Shown here in pieces: positions 26,600-35,336 of a DNA stretch of 64,000 nucleotides. The DNA is taken from assembly GCA_024707225.1 (NCBI GenBank), contig JANQAE010000004.1, forward strand, positions 310,001 through 374,000. The letters are read 5' to 3'. The first letter of the stretch is position 1. Each line of letters opens with the position of its first letter. The translations under genes were made by a program, and so were the position numbers. The stretch comes from Dokdonella sp. Its GTDB lineage: Bacteria; Pseudomonadota; Gammaproteobacteria; Xanthomonadales; Rhodanobacteraceae. The notes under the pieces were generated by a model that saw only the letters and a program-made list of their open reading frames with translations, had not been told where the DNA came from and searched no databases.

Positions 26600-28074
26600 A
26601 CCAGGCGCCGCCGGCGCGGCCGGGCTTCGGCTATGCGCGCCGCCACGGCGCGACGCTGACCGGCTGGAACGAAGGCGCCGCCGAGATCGCGTGCCGCCCC
26701 GGCGTGCGCGCCGAGGTGCTCGCCGAGCTGCGCCGGCATCTGGGCGCGCCGCTGAAGCTGACGACGCACGCACCCGACGCGTTCGAGCGGCTGCTGCGCA
26801 CGCTCTACGAACAGGGCGACGATGCGCGCACGATGGTCTCGGACCTCGACGACACGGCCGACCTCAAGGCCCTGGCCGACGACCTGCCCGAGCCGGAGGA
26901 CCTGCTCGAGAGCGACGACGATGCGCCGATCATCCGCCTGATCAACGCGCTGCTGACCGAGGCGGTCAAGGAAGGCGCCTCGGACATCCACATCGAGCCG
27001 TACGAGAACCGCCTCGTCGTGCGCTTCCGCATCGACGGCGTGCTGCGCGAGGTGCTGGCGCCGCAGAAGGCGATCGCCGCCGCCGTGGTCAGCCGCATCA
27101 AGGTCATGGCGCGCCTGGACATCGCCGAGAAGCGCCTGCCGCAGGACGGCCGCATCGGCCTGCGCATCGCCGGTCGCCCGGTCGACGTGCGCGTGTCGAC
27201 GATCCCGGCCGGTCGCGGCGAGCGCGTCGTGCTGCGCCTGCTCGACAAGCAGGCCGGCAAGCTCGACCTGGCCCAGCTCGGCATGGACGAGGCCGGCCGC
27301 CGCAAACTGGAGGACCTGATCGCGCGGCCGCACGGCATCGTGCTGGTGACCGGCCCGACCGGCTCGGGCAAGACCACGACGCTGTACGGCGCGCTGCTCA
27401 AGCTCAACGACAGCTCGCGCAACATCATGACGGTCGAAGACCCGATCGAGTACTACATCGACGGCGTCGGCCAGACCCAGGTCAACACGCGCGTCGACAT
27501 GACCTTCGCGCGCGGACTGCGCGCGATCCTGCGCCAGGATCCGGACGTCGTCATGGTCGGCGAGATCCGCGACCTGGAGACCGCCGAGATCGCCGTGCAG
27601 GCCTCGCTGACCGGCCATCTGGTGCTGTCGACGCTGCATACCAATTCGGCGGTCGGCGCGATCGCGCGACTGCGCGACATGGGCGTGGAGCCGTTCCTGC
27701 TCGCATCGAGCCTGGTCGCGGTGATCGCGCAGCGGCTCGTGCGCACGCTCGACCCGGCCGAGCGCGAGCCGTATCAGGCCACGCCGGCGGAGCTGGCCGC
27801 GTTCGGCCAGCCGGCCGACCACGTGGTCACGCTGTACCGGCCGCGCGCCGGACTCGACAGCCGCCATGCCGGCTACAAGGGCCGCACCAGCATCTACGAG
27901 CTGGTACCGGTCGACGACACGCTGCGCCGGCTGATCCACGAAGGCGCGTCGGAAGCCGAGATCGAACGCCATGCGCGCAGCCGCAGCGCGTCGATCCTCG
28001 AGGATGGCTGGCGCAAGTGCGTGGCCGGCGTGACCTCGACCGAGGAAGTGCTGCGCGTGACGCGCGAGGATTAG
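26596..28074 (+). CDS. gspE: Type II secretion ATPase GspE lacking the tetracysteine motif
   Basis: This 492-residue assembly ATPase has an N2 domain and then the hexameric ATPase domain: [26 protein letters not shown], Walker [10 protein letters not shown], Asp box [19 protein letters not shown], Walker [22 protein letters not shown] and the His box [14 protein letters not shown]. It powers pseudopilus extension from the cytoplasmic face. The four cysteines that normally form a zinc-binding insertion after QRLVR are absent; the two CxxC positions read DPAE and DSRH. The GTG start overlaps the gspD stop by four bases. No gspF-N genes follow; the operon ends here and the next gene is on the other strand. 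Confidence 0.93.
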   Translation: MNQAPPARPGFGYARRHGATLTGWNEGAAEIACRPGVRAEVLAELRRHLGAPLKLTTHAPDAFERLLRTLYEQGDDARTMVSDLDDTADLKALADDLPEPEDLLESDDDAPIIRLINALLTEAVKEGASDIHIEPYENRLVVRFRIDGVLREVLAPQKAIAAAVVSRIKVMARLDIAEKRLPQDGRIGLRIAGRPVDVRVSTIPAGRGERVVLRLLDKQAGKLDLAQLGMDEAGRRKLEDLIARPHGIVLVTGPTGSGKTTTLYGALLKLNDSSRNIMTVEDPIEYYIDGVGQTQVNTRVDMTFARGLRAILRQDPDVVMVGEIRDLETAEIAVQASLTGHLVLSTLHTNSAVGAIARLRDMGVEPFLLASSLVAVIAQRLVRTLDPAEREPYQATPAELAAFGQPADHVVTLYRPRAGLDSRHAGYKGRTSIYELVPVDDTLRRLIHEGASEAEIERHARSRSASILEDGWRKCVAGVTSTEEVLRVTRED

Positions 28075-28290
28075 CGAGCGCGCGCAGCGCGCCGCTGCCG
28101 CTGCGTCACGCACCGATCGCGATGACCGCATGCCGGTGCAGCGAACCGACGCCGTCGGTTGATGGCTCGCCCATGCTTGGCGCGTCGAAGCACGCCGCCG
28201 GATGCACCGATCGGCTCTGTGGGCACGTCGAGAAGCGGCTTTTCTCGCGGAGCCGCCTTTCGTGAAAAACGCCGCAGCGCCATCGGCAGC

Positions 28291-28322
28291 ACGCCAAGGC
28301 CGGCGGCTGCCGGCCTTGGCGT
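28291..28322. terminator. Perfect 14-bp hairpin, probable bidirectional terminator
   Basis: ACGCCAAGGCCGGC at 28291-28304 pairs perfectly with 28309-28322 around a GGCT loop. No T-tract follows on either strand. Its place between convergent genes supports a termination or mRNA 3'-end protection role. Confidence 0.55.
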
Positions 28323-28340
28323 GGCGTGGCGCAGCGGAAC

Positions 28341-28364
28341 GCTCGTCGACCGCCGTCGACGAGC
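28341..28364. terminator. Second perfect hairpin between convergent genes
   Basis: GCTCGTCGAC at 28341-28350 pairs with GTCGACGAGC at 28355-28364 around a CGCC loop, 43 bases from the end of the minus-strand gene. It is probably that gene's terminator, although no T-run follows. Confidence 0.5.
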
Positions 28365-28407
28365 AGCCTCGAAGGCCGGCGGGCGATACGCGACCGCCCG
28401 CCGCTGC

Positions 28408-30067
28408 TCAGCCGCCGAAGCCGTCGCGGAAGATGAACTCCTGCACGGTGCCTTCGCGCTCGAACGCACCGACGTCGCAGCGCGCCAGGCCGTCGCCATC
28501 GCCGTCCTGCGGACGCAGCACCCGGCGGATGTCGGTGCCGACGTTCGGACCATCCGGCAGCACGCGGCAATCGCTGGCGGTGTCGATCGCCGCACTGCCG
28601 GCCGCCAGCACGACATACGGCGGCGCGGCGCCGGTATCGATCGCGATGCCGACGTCCGGCACCACGCGCGCGAACGCGCAGGCGCCCGAGTCGCTGAGTC
28701 CGCCCACCACCGCCTGTACGGCCGTCGCGCAGTTGTCGCCGCGATCGGGGCTGTCGGTGGTATTGGCCGCGACCAGGGCGTGGTTGACGAGGATCGAGCC
28801 GAGGAAGCCCAGACCGCCGCCGGCCGCATAGGCGTCGGGCGGAGAAGCCGGCACGGTCGGGCCCTTCAGCACGCGGTTGCCGGCCACGGTCACGAAGCTC
28901 AGCAGACCGATCGGTCCGGTCTCGGCCGCGCCGATCGCGCCGCCGAACGCGTAGCCCGCGGCCGGATGGGTGCCGGCAGTGCCGGCCAGACCGGCCGGGC
29001 CCGGCTCGCCGTGCTGCCCGCCGACGCCGCCGCGGCCGCCCTCGCCGCCTGCCGCGCCGGCGCCCGGGACGCCGCCGAGATTGCCGCGCGCCTCGTTGCC
29101 GGTCCATTCGCTGCTGACCGCATAGATCGATCCGGTGCCGGAGACGAACACGCCGCCGCCGTGGACCGAGCCGCCGGCGCCGCCGCCGCCGCCGTGACCA
29201 CCCTGGCCGCCCGAGCCGCCGTTGCCGCCGGTGCCGGAGCCGCCGCCCGGTCCGCCGTTGCCGCCGTCACCGCCACGGCCACCGCCGGCGCCGTTGCCGC
29301 CGGCGCCGCCGATCGCGAGATTGCCGGCGATGCTGGTATTGAACAGGTACAGCGCGCCATCGCTGAAGATGCCGGCGCCGTAGGCGGTGCCGCCATGGCC
29401 GCCGCGGCCGCCGCGCTGGCCGTCTCCACCGGGCCGGCCGTCCTGCTGCAGGCCGCCAGCGGTACCGGCCGTGCCGGCACGGCCGGCCGCGCCGTCGCCG
29501 CCGCGCGGCCGGCATAGGCCTGGCAGTTGCGCACGATCGCGTCCTCGAGGGTCAGAAGCGAGCCCGCGCCGACGTAGACGCAGCCGCCGATCGCGTCGGT
29601 GCCCGGCGCACCGGCCTGGCCCGGCGTCGCGCCGTCGCTGCCGCGCGCAGCGTGGACGCGTCCCTCGACCAGGGCCAGGCCGCGGATCAGCAGGCGGCCG
29701 CCGTCGACGACGCGCAGCACGCGCGAGCTCGCCACGCCGCCCGGTGCGGGACGCGCATCGAGCGTGACCTGGCGCGGCTCGGATGGCGGATCGACAGTTC
29801 CTTGCCGGCGACGACCAGCGGCTGGGTCAGATGAATCGTCAGCGGATAGGCGAGTGCCGGCGAGAAATCGATCGTGTCGGCGTTCTCGGCGCGCGCGATC
29901 GCCGCACGCAGGCTGCAGCGCGCGACGTCGCAGAGCGCGCCGTCGTCGTCTTCGGCCGTGGTGACCGTCCAGGTCGCGGCCTGTGCGCCGGGCAGCGTCG
30001 AGGCGAGCGCGCAGCCGAGCACGAGCGCCGCTCGCCGCCGGCCGGTCGATGAAGGGAATCGGTACAT
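28408..30067 (-). CDS. Secreted glycine-rich CSLREXD-type repeat protein, frameshifted
   Basis: The protein is about 553 residues and exported: signal peptide RRAALVLGCALASTLPGAQA, then ATWTVTTAEDDDGALCDVARCSLRAAIARAENADTIDF, the CSLREXD-type motif found before beta-helix regions. A long Gly-rich central region (about 29000-29500) is built of GGxGG units such as GGNGAGGGRGGDGGNGG. A DUF-like beta-helix end follows, with AIDTASDCRVLPDGPNVGTDIRRV and the C-terminal EFIFRDGFGG, a terminal motif common in Xanthomonadales secreted proteins. Three reading frames are needed, with shifts near 29785 and 29505, both in GC-rich runs. The function is unknown; surface exposure or adhesion is plausible but unproved. 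Confidence 0.7.
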
Positions 30068-30476
30068 GTCGTCTGGCTCCTTGGCGCGATAGGGGATGTC
30101 GCACGAGGGAGGACGGGACGCGCCCGCGATTGCGATCAGACGCGCAGCGATTGCACCGGTCGCGGCACGCGCCTCGCGTCGATCGCGGTTGCGCGATCGC
30201 GCAGCGGCCGCTCATCGCGGCGCACACGGTGCAGGCACGCGCAAGCGGCAGGTGGCGATCGTCGCGACATCGCTGCGGAGCGGTGCCGCGCCGTCGATCC
30301 TGGCGCGTGCCCGACGGGGCGAAGTGCGCGTCGCGCCTTCGGCACGCGCCGCGAACGACCCGCGGCGCGGTGGCCTCGGCCTGGCGGCGCGTCGTCGAGG
30401 TCGCGCTCCGATCGCGGCAGTGGGAAGCGCGCCGGCGCCGGCGCCGGCACGATCGCGCATGCCGGACATCACCGCT
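30068..30476. other. Upstream region between divergent secreted-protein gene and the aroG leader
   Basis: This stretch of about 410 bases is very GC-rich, with open but compositionally biased frames in several phases. I see no gene I can support. It should contain the promoter of the minus-strand secreted protein near its 30067 end. Confidence 0.4.
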
Positions 30477-30504
30477 TTGCAGCCGGCCGCGGGCGTGGTA
30501 TCAA
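30477..30504 (+). promoter_or_regulatory. Candidate sigma-70 promoter of the aroG leader
   Basis: TTGCAG (30477-30482) and TATCAA (30499-30504) are separated by 16 bases. This would start transcription around 30511, almost at the leader-peptide ATG (30513), so the leader would be nearly leaderless, or the real promoter is further upstream. The match is moderate only. Confidence 0.35.
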
Positions 30505-30512
30505 TGGCCGCC

Positions 30513-30596
30513 ATGCAGACGCGCAACGCCATCGCCTTCTTTTGGTATTACGCCTTTCCGATGCCACCGGCGGAGGAAGGAGCGCGTTCGACCTGA
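30513..30596 (+). CDS. Aromatic-amino-acid-rich leader peptide of the DAHP synthase gene
   Basis: This 27-residue ORF, also open from an ATG at 30504 (three more residues), carries the run FFWYYAF at residues 9-15. It therefore has three Phe, one Trp and two Tyr codons in a seven-codon stretch, the amino acids made from the pathway that the next gene opens. Its TGA is 24 bases before a strong intrinsic terminator, and aroG begins 36 bases beyond that. This is the standard layout of ribosome-mediated attenuation, as in the pheA and trp leaders. When charged aromatic tRNAs are scarce the ribosome would stall in the run and prevent terminator formation. There is no clear Shine-Dalgarno sequence before either ATG, which is the weakest point. 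Confidence 0.8.
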   Translation: MQTRNAIAFFWYYAFPMPPAEEGARST

Positions 30597-30620
30597 GGAT
30601 TTCCCCAGAACGCATCCCGA

Positions 30621-30649
30621 AAGCCGCCAGCGAACCTGGCGGCTTTTTT
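30621..30649 (+). terminator. Attenuator terminator before aroG
   Basis: AAGCCGCCAG (30621-30630) pairs perfectly with CTGGCGGCTT (30636-30645) around CGAAC. A run of six T (30644-30649) overlaps the stem end and continues past it. It is the best canonical intrinsic terminator on the plus strand of the window, and it lies upstream of a gene, not after one. A GGCGG segment inside the leader-peptide region (about 30568-30573) could pair with the CCGCC of the terminator's left arm as an antiterminator. The pairing model is inference. Confidence 0.85.
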
Positions 30650-30685
30650 GTTGCCCGCTTTTCCGCCGCTCCCCGAGAGATCCCG

Positions 30686-31756
30686 ATGGCACCGCAGACC
30701 GACGACCTCCGCATTCAATCGATACGACCGCTGCTGACACCGGCGACGCTGCTGGACGAGCTGCCGTGCGACGCCGCCGCATCGGCCACCGTGACCGGCG
30801 GACGCGCCGCGCTGCACGCGATCCTCGGCGGCCGCGACGATCGGCTCGCCGTCGTGATCGGTCCGTGCTCGATCCACGACCCCGATGCCGCCCTCGACTA
30901 CGCGAGCCGGCTGCGGCCGCTGCGCGAGACGCTCGGCGACGCGCTGGAGATCGTCATGCGTGTCTACTTCGAGAAGCCGCGCACCACGATCGGCTGGAAG
31001 GGCCTGATCAACGATCCGGATCTGGACGGCCGTTTCGACATCAACAAGGGCCTGCGCATCGCGCGCGGCCTGCTGCGCGAGATCAACCGGATCGGCCTGC
31101 CGACCGGCGTGGAGTTTCTCGACGTGATCTCGCCGCAGTACCTGGCCGATCTGGTCGCCTGGGGCGCGATCGGCGCGCGCACGACCGAGAGCCAGGTCCA
31201 TCGCGAGCTCGCCTCGGGCCTGTCTTGCCCGGTCGGCTTCAAGAACGGCACCGACGGCGACGTCAAGATCGCGGTCGATGCGGTCAGCGCGGCCGCGCAT
31301 CCGCATCATTTCCTGTCGGTCACCAAGCAGGGCCGCAGCGCGATCGTCACGACGCACGGCAACCGCGACTGCCACGTGATCCTGCGCGGCGGCCGCACGC
31401 CGAACTACGATGCGGCCAGCGTCGAGGCTGCGGCCGGCCTGCTGCAGCGTGCCGGCCTGCCGGCTCGGCTGATGATCGATGCCAGCCACGCCAACAGCGG
31501 CAAGGACCCGGACCGGCAGCCGGTCGTGATCGACGAGGTCGCGCGGCAGATCGAGACGGGCCAGACGCGCATCGTCGGCGCGATGATCGAGAGCCACCTG
31601 GTCGGCGGCCGCGAGGATCTCGTCGCCGGCCGCAAGCCGACCTACGGCAGAAGCATCACCGACGGCTGCCTCGGCTGGGCTGCATCGGTGCGCGTGCTCG
31701 AGCGGCTGGCCGCCGCGGTGCGCGAACGGCGCGCGGTGCGCACCCGGGCGGCCTGA
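30686..31756 (+). CDS. aroG: 3-deoxy-7-phosphoheptulonate synthase (DAHP synthase, AroG/F/H type)
   Basis: This is the first enzyme of the shikimate pathway, condensing phosphoenolpyruvate with erythrose 4-phosphate. At 356 residues it is the usual length of class I-alpha enzymes. Motifs: VVIGPCSIHDPDAALDYA, VMRVYFEKPRTTIGWKGLINDPDLDG, GARTTESQVHRELASGLSCPVGFKNGTDG, a metal-binding Cys in IGPCS, His in SHANSGKDP and GAMIESHLVGGRED. AroG, AroF and AroH paralogues differ by feedback inhibitor, which cannot be read off here; the leader with Phe, Trp and Tyr codons suggests response to more than one aromatic amino acid. ATG 30686 follows a GAGAGA Shine-Dalgarno-like sequence. Confidence 0.95.
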   Translation: MAPQTDDLRIQSIRPLLTPATLLDELPCDAAASATVTGGRAALHAILGGRDDRLAVVIGPCSIHDPDAALDYASRLRPLRETLGDALEIVMRVYFEKPRTTIGWKGLINDPDLDGRFDINKGLRIARGLLREINRIGLPTGVEFLDVISPQYLADLVAWGAIGARTTESQVHRELASGLSCPVGFKNGTDGDVKIAVDAVSAAAHPHHFLSVTKQGRSAIVTTHGNRDCHVILRGGRTPNYDAASVEAAAGLLQRAGLPARLMIDASHANSGKDPDRQPVVIDEVARQIETGQTRIVGAMIESHLVGGREDLVAGRKPTYGRSITDGCLGWAASVRVLERLAAAVRERRAVRTRAA

Positions 31757-31767
31757 GCAAGCCCGGC

Positions 31768-32775
31768 TCAGTCGCCGCGTGCGCCCGACGTCGGCCAGGC
31801 GCGGATCTGGGCCAGATCCGGCAATGCGCGCGCCCACAGCGTCTCGAAGCCACCGGCGAGCTGGCCGGCCAGGCTCTGGTCGTGCACCAGCAGCGAGGCC
31901 AGACGCCCGTCGCCGGCGAACGGATGATCGACCGCGAGCACGACCTGTTCCTCGTCGATCAGATGGAACGGATGGCCGATCTCGGCGCAGTAGCGCAGCG
32001 AAGCCGGCTCCGGCAGCACGTCGGCGAACAGCTGCAGGAAGCGGCGCACCGCGGCGCCGTCGCGGCGGCCGAAGCCGATCATCACGCGATGCTCGAACCC
32101 GCTGCGGCGGCGGCTCCCGGCGATCAGGCGCAGCACGTCGAAGCCGGTCTCGCGGACCTGCTCGAGCGCACGCAGATCGCCCGGCTCCAGGTACGACAGC
32201 ACGCGCCGGCGCGCCGCGGCGAGACGGCTGACATGGCGCTTGACGTGGCTCTCGCTGCCGAGCGCCATGTCGGCGCGGCGCTCGCCGCCGGCGAGCCGGT
32301 GCGGCAGGCGCGCCAGTGCGTCGCGCAGCCCGTCGATGCGCTGCACCGCCTGCTCGGCGCGCTCGCGGACCTGGGCGGCCAGCCGGTCGACCAGCAGATC
32401 GGCCGGCAGCGCCTGATACAGGCGCGGACGCGAACGGCGGATGTCGACCAGGCCGTCGCGGCCGAGCGACTCCATCGCCGCGTAGATCTTCGAGGTCGGG
32501 ATGTCGCCGTCGCGGCACAGCGTGGCCGCATCGGCGACGCCGTGCACGGCCAGCGTGACCAATGCGCGCTTCTCGTAGCTGCCCAGACCGGCGTCCTCGA
32601 GCAGCGCGAAGTCGGACCAGACGACGCCGGCCGCGCCGCGAGCGGTACCGCGGCCCGGCACAGGCGCTGCATGTCCGGTCGGCGGTACGGCTCCGGCCCG
32701 CAGGCCACCGCCGTCCGGGGACCGCGGGCTGACGGCAGCCCCGCGCATATCACGCCTCTCGCGCCTGACCGGCAC
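31768..32775 (-). CDS. TrmB-family transcriptional regulator
   Basis: After a poorly conserved N-terminal extension of about 50 residues, the protein has a winged helix-turn-helix of the TrmB type: LGSYEKRALVTLAVHGVADAATLCRDGDIPTSKIYAAMESLGRDGLVDI. A coiled-coil helix (LVDRLAAQVRERAEQAVQRIDGLRDAL) and a C-terminal effector-like domain follow. TrmB regulators are best known from archaea as sugar sensors, but bacterial members exist and the ligand here is unknown. The N-terminus is doubtful: ATG 32775 and ATG 32748 are both possible and the extension may not be translated. The gene is divergent from a VOC-family gene with two palindromes between, so local control and autoregulation are likely. 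Confidence 0.75.
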   Translation of the reverse strand: MPVRRERRDMRGAAVSPRSPDGGGLRAGAVPPTGHAAPVPGRGTARGAAGVVWSDFALLEDAGLGSYEKRALVTLAVHGVADAATLCRDGDIPTSKIYAAMESLGRDGLVDIRRSRPRLYQALPADLLVDRLAAQVRERAEQAVQRIDGLRDALARLPHRLAGGERRADMALGSESHVKRHVSRLAAARRRVLSYLEPGDLRALEQVRETGFDVLRLIAGSRRRSGFEHRVMIGFGRRDGAAVRRFLQLFADVLPEPASLRYCAEIGHPFHLIDEEQVVLAVDHPFAGDGRLASLLVHDQSLAGQLAGGFETLWARALPDLAQIRAWPTSGARGD

Positions 32776-32778
32776 CTT

Positions 32779-32796
32779 TCTACTCCTGAAAGTAGA
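32779..32796. promoter_or_regulatory. Inverted repeat TCTACT-N6-AGTAGA, candidate operator
   Basis: Six-base arms at 32779-32784 and 32791-32796 surround CCTGAA, immediately upstream of the proposed ATG of the TrmB-family gene. Its core, TACT-N6-AGTA, resembles the TACT/AGTA half-sites reported for a haloarchaeal TrmB protein; whether this bacterial protein uses similar sites is inference. Confidence 0.45.
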
Positions 32797-32808
32797 TGAA
32801 ACCGTGCG

Positions 32809-32826
32809 CAGTATCGGCCGATACTG
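32809..32826. promoter_or_regulatory. Perfect 18-bp palindrome, candidate operator
   Basis: CAGTATCGGCCGATACTG is identical on both strands and lies midway between the divergent TrmB-family and VOC genes, 29 bases before the VOC start. A perfect 18-mer palindrome here is what a dimeric helix-turn-helix regulator would bind. Confidence 0.55.
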
Positions 32827-32855
32827 GCCGTCCCGACAACGCCAGGAGTACCTCT

Positions 32856-33266
32856 GTGTCCGATCCGCGCCCCCGTTCCGTGATGCCGCTGCGCTACGTC
32901 GAGTCGGTCGACGCCACGCGCCTGTTCTACCTCGAGGCGCTCGGCTTCGAGTCGCTGATGGGCGTCGTCGGCAAGGACGGCGCGCTCGACTTCGCGATCG
33001 TGCAGCGCGAGGGCGCGATGCTGATGCTGTCGCGTCCCGAGGACGCCGGCACCACGCAGGGTCCGCTGGCGATCTACGTGGAGGTCGGCGACGTCGACGC
33101 CTACCACGCCGAACTCGTCGCGCGCGGCGTCGCGGTCGCCGAAGCGCCGATGACGCAATGGTGGGGCGACCGCACGTTCTCGGTGATCGACCCGGCCGGC
33201 GACACGCTGTGGTTCTGGCAGACGGTCGGCCCGATCGAGCCGCCGCCCGGCGTGACGGTGATCTGA
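32856..33266 (+). CDS. VOC-superfamily (glyoxalase/bleomycin-resistance-like) protein
   Basis: A single-module VOC protein of 136 residues with two beta-alpha-beta-beta-beta units: MPLRYVESVDATRLFYLEALGFESL, then AMLMLSRPEDAGTT, AIYVEVGDVDAYHAELVARGV and FSVIDPAGDTLWFWQ. Family members bind a metal and act as lyases, dioxygenases or drug-binding proteins; no specific function can be given. The usual N-terminal metal-binding His appears replaced (YVESV), which argues for a binding rather than a metalloenzyme role. The GTG at 32856 is supported by AGGAG 8 bases upstream. It probably belongs to the regulon of the divergent TrmB-type regulator. Confidence 0.8.
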   Translation: MSDPRPRSVMPLRYVESVDATRLFYLEALGFESLMGVVGKDGALDFAIVQREGAMLMLSRPEDAGTTQGPLAIYVEVGDVDAYHAELVARGVAVAEAPMTQWWGDRTFSVIDPAGDTLWFWQTVGPIEPPPGVTVI

Positions 33267-33279
33267 AGCGCGCGGTGCG

Positions 33280-34659
33280 TCAGACCGGCTTCTTGCCCGG
33301 CCGCTTCCAGCCCGGCACGGTGGTCTGGCGCGCGCGCGCGATCGTCAGCGTGCCGGCAGGCGCTTCCTTGCCGATGACCGAGCCGGCGCCGATCGTCGCG
33401 TCCTTGCCGACCGTGACCGGCGCGACCAGGGCGGTGTTCGAACCGATGAAGGCGCCGTCCTCGATCCGCGTCGTCGACTTGTTGACGCCGTCGTAGTTGC
33501 AGGTGATCGTGCCGGCGCCGATGTTGACGCCGGCGCCGATCTCGGCGTCGCCGAGATAGGTCAGGTGATTGGCCTTGGAGCCGGCGCCGATGCGCGCCTT
33601 CTTGGTCTCGACGAAGTTGCCGACGTGGGCGCCCTCGGCCAGCTCGGTGCCGGGGCGCAGCCGCGCGAACGGACCGATCGTGCAGGGCCCGAGCGTGACC
33701 ACGCCGTCGAGATCGCAATGCGCGCGCACCTCGGTGCCGGCTGCCAGATGCGAGTCCTTGATGCGGCAGAACGGACCGATGCGCACGCCGTCGTCGAGCT
33801 CGACCTGGCCTTCGAGGATCACGTCGATGTCGATCTCGACGTCGCGGCCGACGCGCACGTCGCCGCGCACGTCAAAGCGCACCGGATCGGCGAAGCGCAC
33901 GCCGCGCGCGGCCAGGTCGGTCGCGCGCAGCCGCTGATAAAGCCGCTCCAGCGCGGCCAGCTGCCACGGATCGTTGGCGCCGAACACTTCCTGCGGGTTG
34001 AGGCACAGGCTCGCTTCGGCCGGCTGTCCCTCGTCGTTGGCCTGCGCGTAGACGTCGGTCAGGTAGTACTCGCGCTGCGCATTGGCGTCGGTCAGGTTGT
34101 TGATCCACACGCGCAGCCGGCGTGCGTCGGCGGCGAGAATGCCGCTGTTGACCCAGGTGATCGCGCGCTGCTCGGGCGTGCAGTCCTTCTCCTCGATGAT
34201 CGCGCGGACGCGGCCGATGCCGTCGCGCACGACGCGGCCGTAGCCGTACGGGTTGTCGAGCTGGGTCACCAGCGCCGCCAGCGGCGCCCGGATCGCCAGC
34301 AGCTTGCGCAGCGTGTCGACGCCGATCAGCGGCACGTCGCCGTACAGCACCAGCACGCGCGCGTCCTCGGGCACGCCCGGCATCGCCAGCTGCACCGCAT
34401 GGCCGGTGCCGCGCTGCTCGGCCTGCTGGACCCAGGTCAGGTCGCCGAGGTCGGTCGTGTGCGCGCGCACCTGGTCGCCGAGATGGCCGTAGACGATGTG
34501 GATGCGCGCCGGCTGCAGCGCACGCGCCGAATCGAGCACGTGCGCGAGCATCGAACGGCCGGCCAGCGGCATCAGCACCTTGGCGCGCGCGGATTTCATG
34601 CGCTTGCCCTCGCCGGCGGCGAGGATCACGACGTGCAGCGGGGCTTCGTTCTCGGACAT
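33280..34659 (-). CDS. glmU: Bifunctional UDP-GlcNAc pyrophosphorylase/glucosamine-1-P acetyltransferase
   Basis: GlmU makes UDP-GlcNAc, the common precursor of peptidoglycan and lipopolysaccharide. The 459 residues match the family. The N-terminal uridyltransferase has [29 protein letters not shown] and LYGDVPLI. The C-terminal left-handed beta-helix acetyltransferase has hexapeptide repeats ([41 protein letters not shown]) and the catalytic His region [11 protein letters not shown]. The ATG at 34659 is the natural start, although the frame is open further. In many gammaproteobacteria glmU lies just downstream of atpC, as it nearly does here, with one small gene between. Confidence 0.97.
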   Translation of the reverse strand: MSENEAPLHVVILAAGEGKRMKSARAKVLMPLAGRSMLAHVLDSARALQPARIHIVYGHLGDQVRAHTTDLGDLTWVQQAEQRGTGHAVQLAMPGVPEDARVLVLYGDVPLIGVDTLRKLLAIRAPLAALVTQLDNPYGYGRVVRDGIGRVRAIIEEKDCTPEQRAITWVNSGILAADARRLRVWINNLTDANAQREYYLTDVYAQANDEGQPAEASLCLNPQEVFGANDPWQLAALERLYQRLRATDLAARGVRFADPVRFDVRGDVRVGRDVEIDIDVILEGQVELDDGVRIGPFCRIKDSHLAAGTEVRAHCDLDGVVTLGPCTIGPFARLRPGTELAEGAHVGNFVETKKARIGAGSKANHLTYLGDAEIGAGVNIGAGTITCNYDGVNKSTTRIEDGAFIGSNTALVAPVTVGKDATIGAGSVIGKEAPAGTLTIARARQTTVPGWKRPGKKPV

Positions 34660-34729
34660 GGCGGGCCTTTGCTGGAATCCTTCGGGGACGGAAGCGCCGG
34701 GCGGGCACCGGCGCGCGCGATCGGCGACG

Positions 34730-35288
34730 TTACCGCAAATCGGGGGCCGCCACTGCCGGCGGCGTGGACGGGGCTGCGGTGGCATCCGCGGCGGCGCCGG
34801 CGTCGACGACCGCACGGCCGTCGATCTGGCGAAAAGCGAACCGGTAGTCGAGATGGAACGGCAGCGGACGCGACTGCGGCAGGTACTCGATCTCGACGTC
34901 GCCATCGGGCAGGCGCCGCCGCTGCTCGACCGTGCGCGTCTCGGTCAGCGGACTGAAGCGCCAGCCCGCGCAGGCGGCGCGTACGGCAGCCAGGAAGGCA
35001 TCGCCGGGCGCCTCCGGATCGAGCGATCGGACTTCGGCGACCCGGCCCTGCGCATCGACGATCAGCCGGACGCGCACGATGCGCGGCGCGAGCCGCTGCG
35101 CGAGCAGATCGGACGGATAGACCGGCAGCGCGTTGCCGGGCGAGGGCCTGCGGCTGCGCATAGGTGGCGCCTTCGGCGACTTCGTAGCGGTCGGCCGACG
35201 CGGCCACGATCGGCTGCGCGTCGACCTCGCCGGACGGCGGCGGCGGCGCCTGCGTCGGGACGCTGCGGCACGCCGCCAGCGACAACAT
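34730..35288 (-). CDS. TonB C-terminal-domain lipoprotein, frameshifted, start unclear
   Basis: The N-terminal frame reads [29 protein letters not shown], with a clear LAAC lipobox. The other frame gives a TonB-C-like domain: [62 protein letters not shown]. The frames join near 35145 in a CCCTCGCCCGGC run. The protein would be about 185-200 residues. The only ATG in the lipoprotein frame (35288) leaves just six residues before the lipobox Cys; sequence before it ([16 protein letters not shown]) looks like the real signal peptide, so another indel or an unusual start is likely. Proteins with this fold and a lipid anchor are not true TonB transducers. The function is unknown. Confidence 0.6.
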
Positions 35289-35336
35289 CAGCGCGAAGCC
35301 CGCGATCCGACGGCGGCCGCTGCCGGCGCCGCGAAT

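Larger units (their letters stand above)
28075..28407. other. Convergent intergenic region with two strong hairpins
   Basis: These 333 bases carry no credible gene. They lie between the 3' ends of gspE and of the glycine-rich secreted protein gene. Two perfect inverted repeats dominate the second half (listed separately). A weaker stem, CGAGAA/TTCTCG, lies around 28229-28247. Confidence 0.6.

Noticed and set aside
28408-30067. PE_PGRS-type mycobacterial protein
   Set aside because: Glycine richness is similar, but the signal peptide, CSLREXD motif and C-terminus are those of gammaproteobacterial secreted proteins.
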